Positions 1-12,260 of a stretch of DNA of 64,000 nt are shown here, one piece after another. The stretch is from NCBI RefSeq assembly GCF_030272615.1, contig NW_026729203.1:1-64000 (forward strand), in the 5' to 3' direction. This stretch comes from Cryptomeria japonica (lineage: Eukaryota > Streptophyta > Pinopsida > Cupressales > Cupressaceae). The notes beneath the pieces are model-generated. The model was not told the DNA's origin. It did not search any database and was given only the letters and a program-made list of their open reading frames with translations. Both the position numbers and the translations under genes were made by a program. Position 1 is the first letter of the stretch. Every line of letters begins with the position of its first letter.

Positions 1-313
1 CTCGCCCAGCTGGGGGGGGGGGATGGGGTACAAAAGAGCTTGACCCGGGCCTCTACCTTTTAATAAGTAAGGCGAGGTCATTTATGCATAGAGGAGATCG
101 AGGACCGAGAATCGAATAGATGCATCCATGCGAGTCTCATTACGCATATGATACGCCCTACTATGACTATAGTAGCGGGGCCCCTACCTATATAACTTTG
201 GCGATTCGTTCGTTCAGTCCTGTCCATCCGGTTGATTTGGTGTTGATCGGCTTTATAGCCGCCCCCCCCCCAGTCGATGAATGCTGATCGGCCCCTATCC
301 AAACCATCCGCTG

Positions 314-358
314 GATGTTGATGCTGATGCTGATGCCGATGCCGATACCGGTGCTGAT
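314..358 (+). repeat. GATGCY hexanucleotide array
   Basis: Seven to eight units of GATGCT/GATGCC with a few substitutions follow one another. In the plus frame they read as alternating Asp-Ala. The sequence that follows (to ~660) repeats words such as TATGCTGTTGG and GGCACCACAGAAG at short intervals, so the array sits in a slightly larger degenerate repeat block. Confidence 0.7.
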
Positions 359-2597
359 CGGGGCCCCTACCTTTGTGGGAGTATGCCCACGCAGATCTAT
401 GGCATGCCCCCTCTACTCTCTTCTGTTGGTTTGGAGATCGGCACCACTCCTAACCCAGCCCAGGGAATCTATCTGGCACCACAGAAGCAGATCCATGAAG
501 GTTGGTCTCCCGCACCCCGTAGGGCCTTCCGGTCATGGTCATTCAATATCCATGCTGTTGGTCATGCCGGTCAGGGATCTATGCTGTTCTATGCTGTTGG
601 TACCTATGGTTCCAGCTTCCCGACTCAATCATGAAGGCCTTCATCGGCACCACAGAAGGGGATCTATCTATCTGGCACCATACTCGCTTAGCCCTATCTA
701 TAGCCCCTACTATATCAAGGGGTGCCGGGGGTGGGGGGGGGGTTGGCTGGTTCATCTCTAAGGGAACGGGCTCTGGGAAAGACCTCTCAGTAAACGGCAT
801 TAACAACGGTTTAAATCGCCTTTCCATCTATAGTTGGGTGAACCTCTGAGCTGGTCGACATAAATGACCAAAGCACCCAGGAACACTTCTTTCTTTCGGT
901 CAGGTGACGCCGCTAAGGTCATGGGGAAGAATGCTCCTTGTCAGCAGATCGTGAATGGAATTAATCCTTGGCCCCTACCTATATAGCGGCTCCGGTCATG
1001 ACCAACAGCATAACAGCTTAGATACAGGAGTTGGTATTTTCCATCCAACAGCATCAATATTTCCACTGGTACTGGTACAGCAATAGTATCCTATCCGTAT
1101 CACACAGCATCGAATAGATGTATCCGTGCATGCTCCATCATATCACGTATATGATGCATCCGTGTTACTAATCACCTTCTTTTATGGTATCGATCACAGC
1201 AACCTTTTAATCCCCATCCGACTTTAGCGCAATAGTAGGGATCCTATCCGAATGGTATTTCCTCTCCCCCCCAGCGGGCTCAACCGCCCTGTATCGGCCA
1301 ACAATCGACGCGGCTCGACCAACCCCCCACTATAGATAGGGCATCTATATTGGCCAATTTGAAGGCTTTCTAACACTCCATCTATGCCCTATGGATAGTA
1401 GGGCTCCTCCCATTGGATAAATAGGGGTTCCGGGACCCCTCCCGAGGGAACTAGGAGTCGAGGTAGCTGCTCCCGTTCAATAATCTGTGCCGGCTGGTCC
1501 GGCCCAATAAGAGAATCTGTTGAGGAAGGAGGGTATGGAGGGACCTCTGGTTTAAATGCCCAGAGGAAGGAATGGAACTATTCGCCGATCCGGGGTGGGT
1601 GGGAATAAGAAGTTGGCGAGACTCGACTTACAGGATAGGGCAAATCTTCTGAATTTATTTCAATTAAGAAATTCCTTTATTTCGGCAGATTTCAATGCCC
1701 TACAATTCTATGGCGGGGGTGGGAACGTCAGGAGGTAGAACCCTTCAAAGAGTAGGGGGGGGGGGAATTCTAAGGCAGGCAGGCTGCCCCGAGGCTAAGA
1801 GATTTGGAGGTGGATAGACCCCGGTCCGCAGGCCTTCCTACCTGATCTATGGCGGGCAGGCGGAAAGGCACGAGCAGGCCGTGGGCGAGGTGACACTAAT
1901 CTAATCAGTGGGATCTACAATTCCCGGGGTGGGGGGGAATTGTGGCTGTGCCAGCTTTCCATATGGTGGAATCATCGATTGGGGTGGAACTAAAGTCTAA
2001 CTACGCGGGGACAGCTACGTGGGGGGACAAGCCCAGTCATGGGTCGTTTCTCGTCCTTCTAATCAACTGGTCTAGTAACATGGGCATCTCCTCACTCAAT
2101 TAAGGTAGGAAAGCTTACTCACCGATATGAGACGGGATATCATTCATTCGTTCAACTATAGTGGGGTGGGCATGCAGGGACATACAGACCATTCTACTAT
2201 ATACAGATAGACGGAAGGGAGATACGGATGGATGGATAGAGGGATACGCAGATGGACAGATAGAGACTACTCCTTTGGAAAGAGAGGGATTTAAGAGAGG
2301 AGAGCTATATCCGGGTGGGGGGGGGGGAATTCTAGTTATTTCCGGGCATTTCCGTAATACAGATCCTTGATCCACCTTACGAGACCTGCTGCTAACTAAT
2401 TTTCATCATCTGATCGCTCCGCTGAGCCCACCCTAACCTTCATCCTCCCTCCCACCCCCGGGGTAGTGGCGGTGGTTTTACCCTATGGGTACGGCGAAGA
2501 AAGCCTCCCCACTAAACGGGTTACTGTAGCGAACCATACCGGCAGGCAGTAATTTCGGTAGCATACACGGGCAAGGAAGGCCCCAATCCTTTTAAGC

Positions 2598-2630
2598 CCC
2601 CTACTATTCTAAGGCCCTACTATTCTAAGG
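2598..2630. repeat. Tandem pair of the CCCTACTATTCTAAGG hairpin element
   Basis: Two copies of CCCTACTATTCTAAGG lie head to tail with no spacer. This is the most abundant short element in the window. Its ends are complementary (CCCC-TA against TA-GGGG, often extended by GGGCCC), so each copy can fold into a small hairpin. Direct tandem copies are uncommon here; most copies are solitary. Confidence 0.8.
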
Positions 2631-2640
2631 CGCCCCCAAG

Positions 2641-4260
2641 ACACACTTTTTTATTCCACTAACCCGGCGTGCATGTCTATAGGTGGTGGAGTCAAAATTT
2701 CCGAGTAGTTGAAAGCCAGTTCATTATATCCTCTCTGTGTATTCGCAGCATTTGGTTAAGGCAAAGAACTCCGAATGCAATCGAGGAAGCGCCCTTCCCT
2801 CTCAATGCCCGGGCGAGTCCCAAGTATCATCAAGAACAGTTTGAGTTATTATCAGGTGTCGGTTGCAGGATTTCTGTTACTAGATTGATTTATCCCATTT
2901 CCACCGCTTTCATCTTGCTTTTCCGCCTGTTGGCCCTATAGTTCCCTTAGGGGGGGACTACTTTACCTCCCACCCATCCCCGGGTTGGGTGGGACGAGAA
3001 GGACCCGTAGGGGTTCTATAGCGGTAGCAGCTAGTCCCGAGCGTTATTCTAGCGGGCTAATTAATTACTAAGGGTGGGGGGGACTCGATAGCTTTCTATA
3101 GCGGTAGCTAGTTGGGGAAATGCAATAGAGAAATAGTTCTCCCGAGCAGGAGGGAATAAACCCAGAATGGAGCAAGCAGATCAGTTTCAATAGTAGGTAG
3201 CTAGCCCCTACCTCTATAGTGGGTAGGCGGTCGATCTTATTAGTTCTGGTTTGTTAAAGCCAAGGCATCTGGAACACTCCAGTCCAGCCCACCTTTCTCA
3301 GTCCGTCCGGAAAGATAAGGGAACGGTGAAGTGGGATTAGCTGGGTCGGTTTTTTGGGAGATAAAGGTGGGTGTGGATGTTTCAACGTCTGTCCCCCGGG
3401 GGATGAAGGAGGGGTCGAGACCCATAAGAACTAGTGGGATTGGATGAAGGTAGGTGGAATGAATGAGTACCAGGTCGGCCATCGATTGAAGATGTTGAAC
3501 CCATTGACTGGAATCGATGAAGAACCTAGGAGCTCTCGTCTTTCAAAAACTTTTTCAATAGATCCTGCTTCGGAAGGATCCGGCCGGCTGGTGGTAAGTA
3601 GTTCATCCGCTACTCATAAGGAAAGGACGTATAGGGGTGTTACGTACTGCTTGGCCTTGCCCCTGGGAATATGGAGGGCAGGGCCCTGTTACGGGAATGA
3701 AGAAAGAGGGAAAGGGGTTCCACCCGCCTACGGAAGTGTTATTAATGGAGGTGCACCCACCCCTACTGACTATTTTCTATTTCCAACCGTATTTGGAGCT
3801 TCCTCGCATTCTCGATCCGTTACATCTTCCATGCTTGCTCGGAATTGGAATAGATAGGAATTGTTTGACTCACCTTGCCTTGCTCGAATGAATGACCTTG
3901 GGGTTCAGAAATGGATTAGTGAGAAAGAACTATCTAGAGTAGGGGCTTTGCGATGCCTACTAGTCTAAAGGGGCGATGGAAGAATGAGTTTACTAGCCTC
4001 CTTGTACCAGTCGCCCTTCAAATAATAGGGGCCGTTGCTCTTGCTCCGAGCCCTGTAGGAGAAAGGGAGGTCAGACCTTTCTTGAATGAAATGAAAGGGC
4101 GGTTGCGAGACGGCACATCCCAAGCCTTTCTCTCATTAGTATGGATCTAGCCGGGTCTCCATATTATTGGTACCGCTCCGTTTCATTATTGGGGTAATGA
4201 ATTAACCCCATAGAAGTAGGGCTCGCCCGTGTTTATATTGTCCCACCATTATTTGTTAAG
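2641..4260. other. Low-repeat segment with unassigned short ORFs
   Basis: This stretch has few of the dispersed motifs and more balanced base composition. Plus-strand open frames at 2669-2941 (90 codons), 3444-3857 (137 codons) and 3953-4150 (65 codons) follow one another. I recognise no domain in any of them, see no convincing Shine-Dalgarno or promoter context, and the 3444 frame is overlapped by a second frame (3637-3891). They may be chance frames or remnants of an unidentified gene. A low-repeat island between mosaic stretches may be older or imported DNA. Confidence 0.4.
3044..3068 (+). repeat. CTAGCAGGCT-ATTAATTA dispersed element, copy 1
   Basis: This is one copy of a roughly 25-bp unit, consensus TTATTCTAGCAGGCTGATTA followed by ATTA. 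It is followed by a purine run (AAGGGTGGGGGG), as are the copies at 4636 and 19141. Other full-length copies lie at 4636-4660, 11444-11468, 19141-19164, 34422-34446 and, inverted, 58091-58114. Shortened versions occur near 11564, 13269, 17085, 34604, 61088 and 61558. The function is unknown. Confidence 0.8.
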
Positions 4261-5900
4261 GGGGTAAGGGCTTCTAGATGCTTGTGAGATTACTGGCTAA
4301 GTACCCTTTGTCGATTTGGTTACCTGATCAACCAACTATAGAAAGAAGGGGGTTGCCGTGGTTGCCAACTCTAGTCGGGGGGTGGGTCCGTCTCTAGAGG
4401 TTGGTTCCGGTGAGGAGTGAAACCTCGGGCTTGCAGCCCAGGTAGGTCCTTGGCTTCGAGCAACTATAGAACCCCTACGGGTCCTTCTCATCCCAACTAC
4501 TCCTCCCGGGTGGGGGGGGGTAGTTCACCTACCGAGAGTATAGAGTAGTAGGGCGGAAACGTCGACTGATCAAGCCCTATAGATTGTAGGGGCGAATAGT
4601 AGGGCCATAGATTAGGTAGGGGCCCTGGAGCTAGGTTATTCTAGCAGGCTAATTAATAAGGGTGGGGGGGGGATGGATTATAGGGCCCGGTAACTATAGT
4701 GGGTGGCTCTGGGGACCCGGCCCACTAACTATATAAAGGATAGGGCTCGGCTAGAAAGGATAGGGGCGGCGGACTATAGTTGTCGTGGCTAGGTCCATCC
4801 AGCTACCCGGCCCCCTACCTCTATAGCCGAGATGGGGTGACCCAACCAATGTTACTCAGGTGGCCTCCGCGACTATAGATGGCCATCTATTATAGTAGTG
4901 ATGCAAGCCCCCTGTGGTAACCCCGTAGTCCCAAAAGACGAAGGGGTGGGGCGATAAAGCGCTAAAGCTGGGTCCCGAACTAACTAATTAGAACCGGCGG
5001 CCTACCTCCCTCTAGCCCATCTAGCCGAGGGAGGGGCCCTATGTTCGGGCCCAGCCCTATCCGGGATATAGAGGTAGGGGGGGCCGTGGGCCAAACCCGA
5101 ACAGAAGAGGTTCCTTGAGATAGAATGGATAGGGCGGTCCCTTTCCGGATGGACTTAACCTCAGAACATGATAAAGAAGATCCGGAGGGCCCCACTTTCG
5201 GCTTCTAGGGGGGATAGGGCCTCACAAGACAAGGCAGACCGGGAGGGGGCCCTACTATTATCTCTAGCCCGGCCCCTCCCGGTCTAAACTACTCTTACTA
5301 CTCCGGTCCACCATCTATTATAGACGTGATACAACTGATGACTTATAGTCGTCGTATCACTCTAGTCGAGAAAGGTGGGGTGACCCAACCAAGAATCACT
5401 CTATTCTAGACTTGTTGATCGATCCCCCGTAGTGGCTAGGTCAATATATTGGATGAGAAAGGGCAGAGCGAAAGCGGCGGTTCGCCCGGAGGGGGCGGCC
5501 CGGCGCTGCGCTTAATTAATGGATACAACTGGTACACCGTAGGTTGGCCGACCCGCCTCGATCCGTATGGGCTTCATTTTCAAGGGCGAAATCTGAGATG
5601 GGCCCCTATAGATCCATATGGCGCGAGATCTATGTAGATAATGCACGCTGCAAACTATCTCGAGTAGGGGGGGCCGGGGCACCTTCGTCTCTTTCTTCTC
5701 ATTGGTTCGAGTCGAGAAGCGGATAGAAGTGGTTCTCATTTAATTAGATGAATTCAATAACTATAGAACCCCCGGGCGAAATCTTTGACGAGAAAGACGA
5801 CTATAGTTCGTTTTACTGATGACCTTTGCCGAAGATAGGACTCGGGGAAGGACCCCCGCCTATCCAGTAGGATCTAACCTATTATTGCGGGCACGGCACT
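4261..5900. other. Repeat-mosaic intergenic DNA
   Basis: No gene is recognised. The segment is made of the TTATTCTAGCAGGCT unit (4636-4660), many variants of the form CCCTATAGATAGTAGGG, GGGGTGACCCAACCAA words (4839 and 5376), and poly-G tracts. Short frames such as 4980-5195 (-), 5449-5637 (+) and 5512-5739 (-) overlap on opposite strands and look like by-products of GC-rich repeats. Confidence 0.55.
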
Positions 5901-7800
5901 CACTGGTCTAGCGTGATAGCACCGACGGTACTGCGTTGGGGATTGAATAATTCATCGAAGCGACGAGACCGGCCAGGCCGGGATGGAGCGGGACGTTCTG
6001 TGAATCGGAGAGTAAGTGGAATATGAAGAATAACAACATGACGGAGAAGCGCTTGAATAGGCACTCTTAAGACTATATAACGGGAGAGAGCATGCACTCG
6101 ACCAACCGAGCACCGAGCAAGAGTCGAGTCCCCCGTCCTCCCAAGCGGGGCATTCTCCCTATCTATCTTAAGAGCTTTCTGCCTCTCCCGCCCCTTCAAA
6201 CAGAGTTAGTTCGTATCGATATTAGCTTTAGTAATAACGATTCATAGACTGAACCCGCAATATGAATGATAGGGCTCCGGTCGAGCCGAGTGCGAGCGGA
6301 AGTGCCCGGCACTCGACCTTTCTTTAGGCACTTATTCAAGTAAGGAGGTGCAATGTCCAACTATTTAATCTCATTAAAGCGCGCGCTTTTCGTTATTACT
6401 AAAGAATATGATTGACTCGGGTCGAATTACGTATCTAATAGTAAAGGAACGAAGTGCTCTACCTTTTCAAAGCCATAAGCATGTGCGAGACATGGATGGT
6501 CAAATCGGAAAGGGGGTTTTGTCGTGACTTTTCAGGTAGCGGGGACTTGAAAGTGGCTGGATCGAATCCAAATCAATAGGAAAGAAAAGCCCGGGTTTTC
6601 AGTAAGCCGCACTCCGGGGTTTTGCTTGGGGGTTTTGGCCGGGTAGGCCCCTGGTTAGTTCACTGGAACTCACTGGTTCGAATAGAGACCATGGGATACT
6701 CGTAGGGGTCCCGTATCTCCGTGCTCTGGTACTCGCAAGTGACTTCGTAATAGAATACTTTTCCGATTCAAACTGCTTCAGAAAGCCCTTTATTCCATTG
6801 TTCTCCGGACGGAGTCATGGCATAATCAGGTGCACTCCAGAAGAAACAGCTCTTCAAACACTCTCTATTATAAAGCGCCCAGTAGGGCACCAACACAATA
6901 TCGCATTGCTGGATCGAGTATCGCATGTTCTATCGACGCCCGATCCTCCGAAACCAATTTACCAGATGTGTGACCCCTTTCCGAATAGAATCGGAATTGT
7001 GTAAATGTTTTCATCATACCCGAAGCGCAGTGAACGGCGGCTGCCAGTTCGGCATTTATCGCACTTTAGAGGGGAGCTAGCTCTGCTCTCTGACTCTTAT
7101 CAACCAGCTCTTGCTGAGAACGAGTAGGTAGCCGCCCTATTCCTCTCGTTCGTTTCTCGCTGCCTGACCCCCAAGGAGGCAAAAGTTTTGACCAACGAAG
7201 CACCTCTCTCTCCTTATGACAGCCCCGTATCCTAAACAAGCGGGTACTTTAAAACAAAACGAGATCTAGATGGCCGAGCAAATCGAAGCTATTTCTAGGC
7301 CCAATATAGAGGTAGGGCTTCCACGGAATCAGTTAATCTCCCTTCACAGCAAAACATTGAATGGTAAAGCGGAGCTGAATGAACCTTCGAGTAGTAGATA
7401 CCTTTTTCTCATTCATTCAGAAGCAGGCCCTACTATTCTATGGGGGATTCGCAGTGAGAGATCCTGAGCGAAGAGATCTGATAATAGGGGGGTTGCCTGT
7501 ATCGGCGAGATTCGATGGCAACCCCCGATATCTCCGCTCAAGAGCGGATTACCAGAGATAAAGAAGTGAATGCCCTACTATCTTAGCCGGGGGTTGAGCG
7601 TTTATTTCTTCAAGTTGTTTTTCGTTGGTCGAGTGCTTATCGCCTTAGTGCCCGTGGGGGGGGTATCTCCCGAAATTAAGGTCGCTTGCCGGGAGATACG
7701 ACCATGGGTCTTATTTGTTCTGTGGCTGGATCGACTCCGTTTCTTCGCATGTCGAGATGGAGCTTAGGCTCGATCGTTTGGATTGGTGCTCGAATGCCCT
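5901..7800. other. Low-repeat segment, content unassigned
   Basis: This is AT-richer and nearly free of the short dispersed elements, so it contrasts with both flanks. It contains the words GGCACTCGACC and TCGAGTGC, which recur elsewhere in low-repeat DNA (27.3, 37.3, 41.4, 42.1, 44.3-44.5 kb). The open frames at 5900-6199 (-), 6798-7004 (+) and 7270-7467 (+) have no features I recognise. A purine-rich AAGGAGGTG precedes an ATG at 6354, but that frame stops after 20 codons. No tRNA or exon of a known mitochondrial gene was found by eye. Confidence 0.4.
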
Positions 7801-9166
7801 ATCGTCTCTATCTGGATTGGTCGAGGGATGGGTCATACAGGGCGCCCACTATAGGAAGGTAGGGGGGCCCAAGTCAGTCCATTAATCTTTTCAGGGGGTT
7901 TTTTACGAGGCACCAGACGCGTTCTCGACGGCTATGGGTCCCGTATGCTAGGACATGATCCCGCAATCCTCGTAATCCGGTACACCTAGAGGACTTAAAT
8001 GATGCTTATAGAGGTGGTTCACTGAAATGATGGATGCTTCAGAATTACGAAGAGAATAACTAGGATAAACAGGGGAGAACTGAACTAACTCCATACTGGT
8101 TCGTTCGGGCTCACTAACCGCCCTATAGATAGTAGGGGGCGGACTTCGGAATACTCCATACTGCCATACAATAACTGGACCTGCCATACAATAACTGGAC
8201 TACTAAACCGGGCATACTGGTTACTCCATACTGCTTCCATACGATCATACAGTAACTAGACCCATAGGCTGGTTGACTGACCTAATTCGATTCTACCATG
8301 TCATCGGCCTAACCGGATATATTAGTCAGGCTGGTTTACTCCGATCACTAAGACTTCTCCCACTGTCCCCGAACGGAGAGCAATCGGAATGGATTCGTTC
8401 AACTGCCGGATATAGAGGAGGTAGGGCTGGCCCAATTCCAACAAGAAGGGCTTTCTTATCAGGTAGGTGCCCCTATCGCCTATCTATAGTAGGGCTAAGG
8501 TTGGGCCCTATGAATGAGAAAGGCCCAATCAATAGGCCTATCTATAGTAGGGGATCCGGCGGGAAGGAAGAAGAATAAGTAAGTGCACCGGAGCTCCCCC
8601 ATTCCAGCAGCTCTTATTTATCCCATTCCGATCCGAACGCGTACATCAGGTCGAGTACTCGTCCAGCTTTATTGATTGAATCCAGCCGGCCATAGTATCG
8701 ATCGCCCCATTCGGGGGCGAAGCCGCCCACCTCCACCCCCACCCCCACCCCCACCACCACGGCCCCCCCTACCATTCCCCCCCACCCGGGGGTAGGGGTA
8801 GGGCATAATCCCAACGCGGAGCGGCTACCTGAACCTCGAGTCGCGCGTTGGCTAAGCCGCCCACCCCCACCACCACGGCTATATAGGTAGGGGGTAGGGG
8901 GTAGGGGCTGGACATTTGCTTGGGTTAGCTCTTAATCAACGGGGTGGGTGGCCTCTACTATTCTGACGGGTACAACTCTGCAATCTCGATTTCCTGCCTT
9001 CACCACCCCGTACGCGAATAGTAGGGCCAGAATGAATGAATTCAATTTTGGATGCCCTTACCTAACCTACCTTACCTTCTCTACCTTCCCCACCCAACCT
9101 AACCAACTCTACCTAACCTACCCAACCGGTGGGCAGGCGTACCTACGGGCCTCCCACCCTCTTATC

Positions 9167-9184
9167 GATTCTATACGTAACATG
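9167..9184 (-). repeat. TACGTA 18-mer element (family representative)
   Basis: The consensus is CATGTTACGTATAGAATC; this copy is in reverse orientation. It is dispersed on both strands. Clear copies lie at 11190, 11765, 12018, 22131, 22230, 24872, 28922, 31387, 34658, 34804, 40543, 48238, 48529, 49863, 49892, 54158, 58170, 60873 and 60937. Close variants (TACGTCACATG or TACTACACATG endings) are at 17365, 27815, 33623, 33787, 36547, 38882, 53348, 53811, 58009, 58053, 58244 and 58371. The palindromic core TACGTA is retained in most. Several copies occur as close inverted pairs. Confidence 0.85.
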
Positions 9185-11511
9185 GGATTCGGCTTACCCC
9201 TACTAGAACCCCTTTCGGGCCCTTAGTCTCCTCCTCCCGGTGGGGCGGGTTTCGGTTAGTGGTTTGTGGTTGAACAGGTATGATCTAGACGACCACATTC
9301 TTGTTCAATGGCGCTCAATTTATTGTTGTGCCGGTTGGAGATCCTGTTCCATTTCTGAGTGACTTTCCGGCCATTCGAGTCGGATGAATAGATAGGTCAT
9401 CACATCTTGAGGCAATGTGGTGCACTTCCGTCCCACCCAGGGCCATATAGGGCATAAGGGCCAAGTGTTTGAATCCCTCCCGGATCCCATCTATTCAACT
9501 GTTTCTCCATTCCTGGGTGATACTACCACCGCTATTCCCATTGATTCCACTTCTTGCCGCCCTTTTAGATATAGTTCGCCTGCAGGCAGGCAGGCAGGCG
9601 CTTCACCCTTTACTGTCGAGTGGGATCAGTTCGTGTCAAAAAGTACTAGATCACCGCCCCTATCCATAGTTATTGGGATGGCTTTATCACCCTGCTTCCA
9701 TAATGGCAAGAGGGGAACCACCGCCACTGCCATTTAGAGTTTTTTCTTCGCCTTTTTTCCCGGGAGAGTGGAAATGCAGGATGAGGTGCACCTAGGAAAG
9801 CAGAGAGAGTCGGGGTAATCTTCTTTTTGCTGGTTGTTCAAACGAGAAGAGGCAAGAAGGTTGGGCCCGAACAAGCCTCTTCTATACGTCACATGCATGG
9901 GTGGTACCGAAAAAATAGAAGAGAGAAAGGTAGGAACTCCCAACCAACCATGTTACGTATAGAATCGCCATCGAGAAAGGTAGGGCATGCGCCCCGCTAC
10001 AAGAACAAACAGACTCTCCATATAATTGTAGGGGGCTCCTATAGTTGCTGATTCGATTGCCCCGTCCCGAATGAGATCCTTCTTCCCAGTAGGGCCTTCC
10101 GTAAGTTGAGTCAAGCCGATTACTCTATCCCGCGCGGGTGAAAGGGGTAGAGGAGATGGATGAGAAGGTCTCGGTGGGGAAAGCGAGAACTTGCCGGAAG
10201 GGGCGATACGAGATTCGATGCCAGCTCTTATCCGCCTTCCGAAAAGAGGGGTTGGGGCGAAGGAGCTATCCCGATCGAGTCCATACACTGCTAATTATGC
10301 TTGATCGTAATGGTTGGCAGTATCAGACCCATCCAACAATCCCCTCCCACCCTGTTCACAGGGATTCGATCAGCGACCTTGCTACTTTTTGAGATAGCGA
10401 AAGGCATGCATATTTTATTGCTTTGATGTTTCATTCTTGTTGTGGTTTGTTTCTCTACTACACATGCCATGATACCTAGTTGTGGCAACCCTTCCTTCAT
10501 TTCATTTTCATCTGCCCACCCATCCCAATAACTATGGATAGGGGTGGGCATGTGTAGTCTATAATCGCTTCCTTCATCGTGGTGGGTGTGTTGTTTCCGG
10601 TGGGCCCTATCTTTGCTCATCTTCTTCGACCATAATTTTCAATTCTAGATGATAGAACTAGTTCTAGGGTTGGTCCAGTGCCCTACGGGGTACACCCCAT
10701 TTAGAATAGTAGGGATAGGTAGGTCCCGAGGTGAATAAGTTTCATAGCTAAGATATTATGCTCACCCACAGGCAAAGAGATAGATGTTACTCCGCCCAGC
10801 CTCCCAACCCACCTCTGAGTACATGCTCTTTTCCACCTTTCCCAGCCCCTGCTGGCGAGAAAGATATGCAATCATTCATTCCGGGTTGGTTTCGAAGCCG
10901 ATAGCCCTACTACCTATATCTGCGCTTGCTGGCTGGTGGAATGGCTGGCTCGCTGCCCCCGGATAGACTCAACCGATTAAGAACGACGTAAGTTTTCTCG
11001 CTCTCCGCAACTACTATATTGGAGGGGGCTAGCAACAACTATATTGGAGGGGGGCCATAGTTCTCCTCAATTCTGCCAGTAATCAGTTCATGCGAGCCGC
11101 CCCAATTATATGGGAGGGGGTGGGAGGAGGCGGCTGGGGGCCCGCCCGGGGGAGGCGGATCGATCTCTTATTCGTCATGTCGCAAGGTGGATTCTATACG
11201 TAACATGGGGCCCGGCCCGAAAACTTCTCTGGACAGGCAACTATCAATAATCGGAACCTTTTAATTGGATGGGAAGCAATGAAACTGACGTTGGATGAAT
11301 TATAGTTCTACAATGGAATGATATGGACGATTCTGTCTCGTATTCGGGAGCTGTTTGATTGCAAGCGAATAGTGATAGGTCGGGAGCGTCATATGTGTGG
11401 TGGTTGGCTTCTCGATAGTAGGGCTTCAGCCAGAGGACCCTACCTATTCTAGCAGGCTGATTAATTACAGTGTGCATTCACGCATGAAGCAACTATGATT
11501 CCCTCCCACCC

Positions 11512-11597
11512 GGGGATTCTAGTGGTGGGTGGGAGAACCTACGGGGCGAATAGGCAACCTCTAGCAGGCGTACATTAATGTTGGCTACCCCTACCCC
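11512..11597 (+). repeat. Composite module, copy 1 (paired with 34528-34635)
   Basis: The order is GGGGATTCTAGTGGTGGGTG, then GGAGAACCTAC, a short variable stretch, GGCAACCTCTAGCAGGC, ATTAA and GGCTACCCCTACCCC. The same order occurs at 34528-34635, where the variable stretch is longer and contains a hairpin element. The pair therefore records insertion or loss of a hairpin element in otherwise alignable sequence. Confidence 0.75.
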
Positions 11598-11670
11598 CCC
11601 CTACTATTCTAAGGGCGTCGATTGAAGGTTAGCCAATTCTAGTTCCGCAGCAGGAACTATAATGAAGCAC

Positions 11671-11712
11671 CCGCCCCTACAATAATATACCTCCCTGCAG
11701 GGGGGCGGCTGG
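11671..11712. repeat. GCCCC-ATAATATACC-GGGGC hairpin element
   Basis: CCGCCCC at one end and GGGGCGG at the other can pair around an AT-rich loop containing AATAATATACCTCCC. A nearly identical copy is at 28975-29012, and related degenerate versions occur near 35860 and 55236. Both good copies are followed by CTGG. Confidence 0.75.
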
Positions 11713-12158
11713 TAGGAATAAGGGGTGGGCCCCTACTATTCTATGGCAGGTGGATGATAGTTGGCATGTTACGTATAGAATCAATCGAACTAGCCGGGTT
11801 CTCCTAGCAGGCTAATTGAGGAGCAGAGTGAATCGGGAACAACTAGAGTCTAGTAGAATTATGGAACCGACTCACCATAGATAGGTAGGGCCGATACAGT
11901 AGGCATTGAACCGACGGAACCTACGCCCCTACAATTCGAGAGACCTCCACAAGGCTAATCTCTCCTCCCGCCCCCATAGCCCTACAATTCTATGGGGGCC
12001 TGCTAGAGGTTGCACTCGATTCTATACGTAACATGCTCACCCCCCCCCTACAATTCTATGGGCATAGTTGAACCGGTCGGAGGGATCACTGGTTTCATTC
12101 TCTAATCCGCCTATACACTCGATTGACCCTATATATCTATCTGGCGAGGGGATATAGA

Positions 12159-12260
12159 TTAGATAGGCCCCGCCCCTATATCTCTATCTGGGGTCATTGC
12201 CCGTCGGGGGAGTCCCTCCCCCTCCAGATAGCCAGATAGATAGGGTAGGGGCCTATCTAA
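12159..12260. repeat. ~100-bp inverted repeat (long hairpin)
   Basis: TTAGATAGGCCCC (12159-12171) is exactly complementary to GGGGCCTATCTAA (12248-12260). Inside it, CCCCTATATCTCTATCTGG faces an imperfect complement rich in CCAGATAG/AGATAGGGTAGGGG. The centre contains GGGGGAGTCCCTCCCCC, itself nearly self-complementary. Together they would give a long imperfect stem. Such structures can act as 3' processing signals in plant mitochondria, but no gene lies next to it. Confidence 0.7.

Larger units (their letters stand above)
1..2640. other. Repeat-mosaic intergenic DNA
   Basis: I recognise no gene here. The stretch holds a hexanucleotide array (314-358), scattered fragments of the form CCCCTACC-TATATAG and GGGCCCC, runs of seven or more G (for example near 11-20, 739-750, 1757-1764 and 2317-2325) and CCCACCC tracts. 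Short open frames exist (281-634, 315-761, 1556-1738), but they are made of the repeat motifs, overlap one another on both strands and match nothing I know. Two hairpin elements in direct tandem close the segment at 2598-2630. I regard all of it as non-coding mitochondrial spacer. Confidence 0.6.

Noticed and set aside
281..761. Overlapping plus-strand ORFs of 117 and 148 codons
   Set aside because: They are frames of the same GATGCY-rich repeat, they overlap a third frame and a minus frame, and they have no recognisable domain.
6354..6415. Possible gene start (AAGGAGGTG before ATG)
   Set aside because: The frame ends after 20 codons; plant mitochondria do not rely on a clear Shine-Dalgarno site, and no continuation in another frame was recognised.
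6540..6575. GGATCGAATCC, a tRNA B-box-like word
   Set aside because: No paired arms upstream; the same word occurs at 38747 in clear spacer.
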